This document shows, in pieces, positions 61,881 through 64,000 of a stretch of 64,000 nucleotides of DNA (position 1 is its first letter; each line of letters opens with the position of its first letter). The stretch is from Lewinellaceae bacterium (GTDB lineage Bacteria > Bacteroidota > Bacteroidia > Chitinophagales > Saprospiraceae), in contig JACJYG010000009.1 of the NCBI GenBank assembly GCA_020636215.1, positions 310,001 to 374,000 on the forward strand, given 5' to 3'. The notes under the pieces were generated by a model that saw only the letters and a program-made list of their open reading frames with translations, ran no database searches and was not told where the DNA came from. Both the position numbers and the translations under genes were made by a program.

Positions 61881-64000
61881 TTATCGAATCAAGGTTATAT
61901 TGCCTTTTTTAAAAAACTGCTCGCCGTTAAAACAGCGCACCTCCAGGTAGTAGCCATATACGTCGGGCGACAGTTCTCTCCCTTTGTAGGTTCCATCCCA
62001 GCCCACCGACTGGTCGTCGGTTTCGAAAACCTTTTCTCCCCAGCGATCGTAAATGGCGAATGTAAGTTCCTCAATCGTATTCCCCTCCACGAAGAGCAGG
62101 TCGTTGAGGTTGTCTCCATTGGGCGTGAAGGCATTGGGCACAAATATATATGGCTCGATGCATTCTCCGATGACAATAATTGTGATTAAAGCCTCATTGC
62201 GGCAGCCGTTCTCATCCACCACGCGCACTGTGTAGGTTGCCGTACTATCGACCTGAGCAGTAGGGTTGGAAATAGTTATATTATTCAATCCGCTGGAGGG
62301 TTGCCAGAGGTAGGCATAGTTGGCGTCGAAAGTCGCCTCCAGTTGGACCGCACCAGGACTAAAGAGCGTATCCGGTTCGGCAGTAACACTCAGTGGAGGC
62401 ACCGTATTGTCAACAAAAATGCGGCCGCTTTCCGTCAGCATACAACCGAGTTCATTGGTAATCTCCACACTAAATTCCTGATTTACCAAAGGATTTACCA
62501 GCACACTGCCGGTGTTTTGCCCTTCAAGTATAGCCGAAGCCGGGCTCCAGGAGTACGCCAAGTCCCCCCCCGACAGGTTGATGACTGTAAGCCGGGCGGT
62601 GTCTCCCAGGCAGATGGACGTAGATTCATCCAGAAATACGATTATCTGGCTGCTTCCGATGTCGACACTGTCGACCACCCTGCATCCGAAATCATCCGTC
62701 AGCCTGATATAATACCGGCTCGCCGGGCCAGGTTGTACCAGCAATTCCGGGTCCGTACCAAGTAGTATGTTGAAATTCGGGTTTTCCGACCAGGCGAAAT
62801 CAGTGGCCTGGGCGCTTTCCACGTACAGCAGGAAATCTTCTTCACAGACCACCGTGTCGGGCGCCAGCTCGTAGGTGATCGGAGGCGGCACAATTGCCGT
62901 GACCTGCCGCTCCAACTGGCATTCCCCCGCCGCGTCGGTAATTGTAACCGAGAATACTTGGGGCTCATCGAGCAGCACAGAGGGGTTGGGCGCAGCCGGA
63001 TCCGGGAAAAAAGCAGCCGGCGACCAGCTGTAGGATAAGGCCGGGTTGGCATCGGGATTCAGAAAAACCGGCTGGCCGGGGCAGGCAATAACACTATCCG
63101 GTAGGTTCACCTCCAGGATATTGACCGGCACCAATTGGGTGATGCTATCCACACAACCGTCGCTGGAGGTGATCAGCAGGCGCACCGGCAATTGGCCCGA
63201 CTCGTAGAGGGTCAATCCCGGGTTCGGGCCCATGGCGGACAGCCCGTTTCCAAAAAACCATTCCCAACTCAATATCGCACTCTGGTTGTTCACCGACTGG
63301 TCCTGGAACTGAAGGCTGATTGAATCGCCACAGCCGACCACTTCCCATCCAAAATCCGGGATGATTTGCGGATCGCCCACTACTACTTCCTGCACCAGCG
63401 TATCCTGGCATTCAATAAAATTACTCAGGCTAACGGACACCTGATAAGCGCCCGGCCCGGGATAGGTGTAACTCACCGCCGAACCCTGCGCCGAAGCAGC
63501 GGGATTGGCAGGGTCTCCAAATTTCCACTGGTAGAAAGGGGCGTTGACACTACTGCTGGAAAACTGCACGGTATAGCCCCCGCACTGTACCTGGGAAAGG
63601 AACTCCAGTTGGGAAGTCGTGTCGATCAGCGTCAGCTCGGTATTGCCCGTTCCGGTGCAATCGTATTGGTTTTGAACCATTACCGAAAACGCATAAGTTC
63701 CCGGCGTGGTAAGCTGGGCAAAAGCCGTGGCGGAATTCTGTCCGGCGATGAGGAGGCTGGCCGGCGACCAGCTATAGGACAATACATCCTGCGGGTCCAG
63801 ATTAACCACCGAAACCGCTCCGTAATCCCCGGGGCAGATAGCCTGTTCGGAAGCCATCAGAATGTCCACCGCATTGCCGCTGATGGTGGTTGAATCAGTG
63901 GCAGTACAACCGTATTCATCCCGAACCAGCAGGTAATACGACACCGGCCCCATGGGGCTGACGAGCAATTCCGGCTCCTGGCCGATCCAATTGTTGAAAT
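61881..64000 (-). CDS. PKD/Ig-like repeat protein, T9SS type B sorted, 5' part outside window
   Basis: The frame is open from base 64000 (reading F-N-N-W-I-G-Q-E-P-E-L-L-V) to the stop at 61881, so the N-terminus lies beyond the window. The visible 700 or so residues are PKD- and Ig-like repeats of about 85 residues with paired phrases such as SYSWSPASLLIAGQN and YSWSPAAFFPDPAAP, and two PKD blades (FYQWKFGDPANP and WEWFFGNGLSAMG). The gliding-motility C-terminal domain follows (FVPNAFTPNGDNLNDLLF to KGNITLIR). It is an exported surface protein of the same kind as the product at 54119-59110. Confidence 0.9.
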   Translation of the reverse strand, partial: FNNWIGQEPELLVSPMGPVSYYLLVRDEYGCTATDSTTISGNAVDILMASEQAICPGDYGAVSVVNLDPQDVLSYSWSPASLLIAGQNSATAFAQLTTPGTYAFSVMVQNQYDCTGTGNTELTLIDTTSQLEFLSQVQCGGYTVQFSSSSVNAPFYQWKFGDPANPAASAQGSAVSYTYPGPGAYQVSVSLSNFIECQDTLVQEVVVGDPQIIPDFGWEVVGCGDSISLQFQDQSVNNQSAILSWEWFFGNGLSAMGPNPGLTLYESGQLPVRLLITSSDGCVDSITQLVPVNILEVNLPDSVIACPGQPVFLNPDANPALSYSWSPAAFFPDPAAPNPSVLLDEPQVFSVTITDAAGECQLERQVTAIVPPPITYELAPDTVVCEEDFLLYVESAQATDFAWSENPNFNILLGTDPELLVQPGPASRYYIRLTDDFGCRVVDSVDIGSSQIIVFLDESTSICLGDTARLTVINLSGGDLAYSWSPASAILEGQNTGSVLVNPLVNQEFSVEITNELGCMLTESGRIFVDNTVPPLSVTAEPDTLFSPGAVQLEATFDANYAYLWQPSSGLNNITISNPTAQVDSTATYTVRVVDENGCRNEALITIIVIGECIEPYIFVPNAFTPNGDNLNDLLFVEGNTIEELTFAIYDRWGEKVFETDDQSVGWDGTYKGRELSPDVYGYYLEVRCFNGEQFFKKGNITLIR

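Overview
The window looks like chromosomal DNA of a Bacteroidota bacterium, most probably of the class Saprospiria (Lewinella/Haliscomenobacter-like). The reasons are: three very large secreted proteins, of which each ends in a type IX secretion (T9SS) type B 'gliding motility' C-terminal domain; a PorP/SprF-like outer membrane protein directly behind a SprB-repeat protein; a PorV/PorQ-like protein; a dipeptidyl-peptidase of family S46; a futalosine-pathway gene; carboxynorspermidine-type spermidine synthesis; and several TAnnTTTG elements, the usual -7 box of this phylum, in front of transcription units. The class-level placement is an inference.

Layout. 1-3 kb: end of a BNR/Asp-box lipoprotein gene, then the minus-strand operon lipB - small conserved gene - acyl-CoA thioesterase. 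3-8.5 kb, plus strand: thioredoxin-fold/dockerin-like secreted protein, TolB-like propeller lipoprotein, GH1 glycosidase, PorV/PorQ-like protein, mqnB. 8.5-13.7 kb, minus strand: CANSDH - nspC - prmC, followed by a sulfatase. 13.8-15.9 kb: membrane-anchored AraC regulator facing a metallo-beta-lactamase-fold hydrolase. 15.95-17.13 kb: a degenerate giant palindrome with no convincing intact gene. 17.3-23.2 kb: GH125 mannosidase, NYN nuclease, S46 peptidase, two small lipoproteins, DUF2177 membrane protein. 23.2-27.7 kb, minus strand: three-gene 2-oxoacid oxidoreductase whose gamma, GltD-like and ferredoxin parts are fused. 27.9-30.6 kb: CBS protein, adenosine deaminase, fatty acid desaturase. 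30.7-37.5 kb, minus strand: folD - DinB-like - prmA - a 1514-residue exported protein of unknown function. 38.1-44.8 kb: SprB-like adhesin and its PorP/SprF partner. 44.9-51.1 kb: TrmH-type methyltransferase, an ECF sigma/anti-sigma pair facing a small membrane protein, pyrC, purK, cry-DASH. 51.3-53.9 kb: arfB, a ChaN-like protein, SCO1-like protein, cytochrome c. 54.1-64 kb: a second giant T9SS type B protein, an IS256-family insertion with an 8-bp target duplication, a C1 peptidase, and the 3' end of a third T9SS type B protein.

The main points worth a second look are these. (1) The ribosome-rescue gene arfB appears to carry a strong intrinsic terminator inside its reading frame, before its stop codon. 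This is the arrangement that makes arfA and brfA produce non-stop mRNA under tmRNA control. (2) The 1.2-kb palindrome is made of two diverged inverted copies of one element, and the best conserved stretch differs only at synonymous third positions. (3) The ECF sigma operon and its divergent neighbour carry matching TGTAACC-N16/17-CGTC promoters. (4) A family of 8-bp-period intergenic repeats, often folding as hairpins, recurs at five or six loci, and there is a separate twelve-unit array with an exact 15-bp period.

No tRNA, rRNA or CRISPR array was seen. All family names come from reading the translated sequences; no database search was run.
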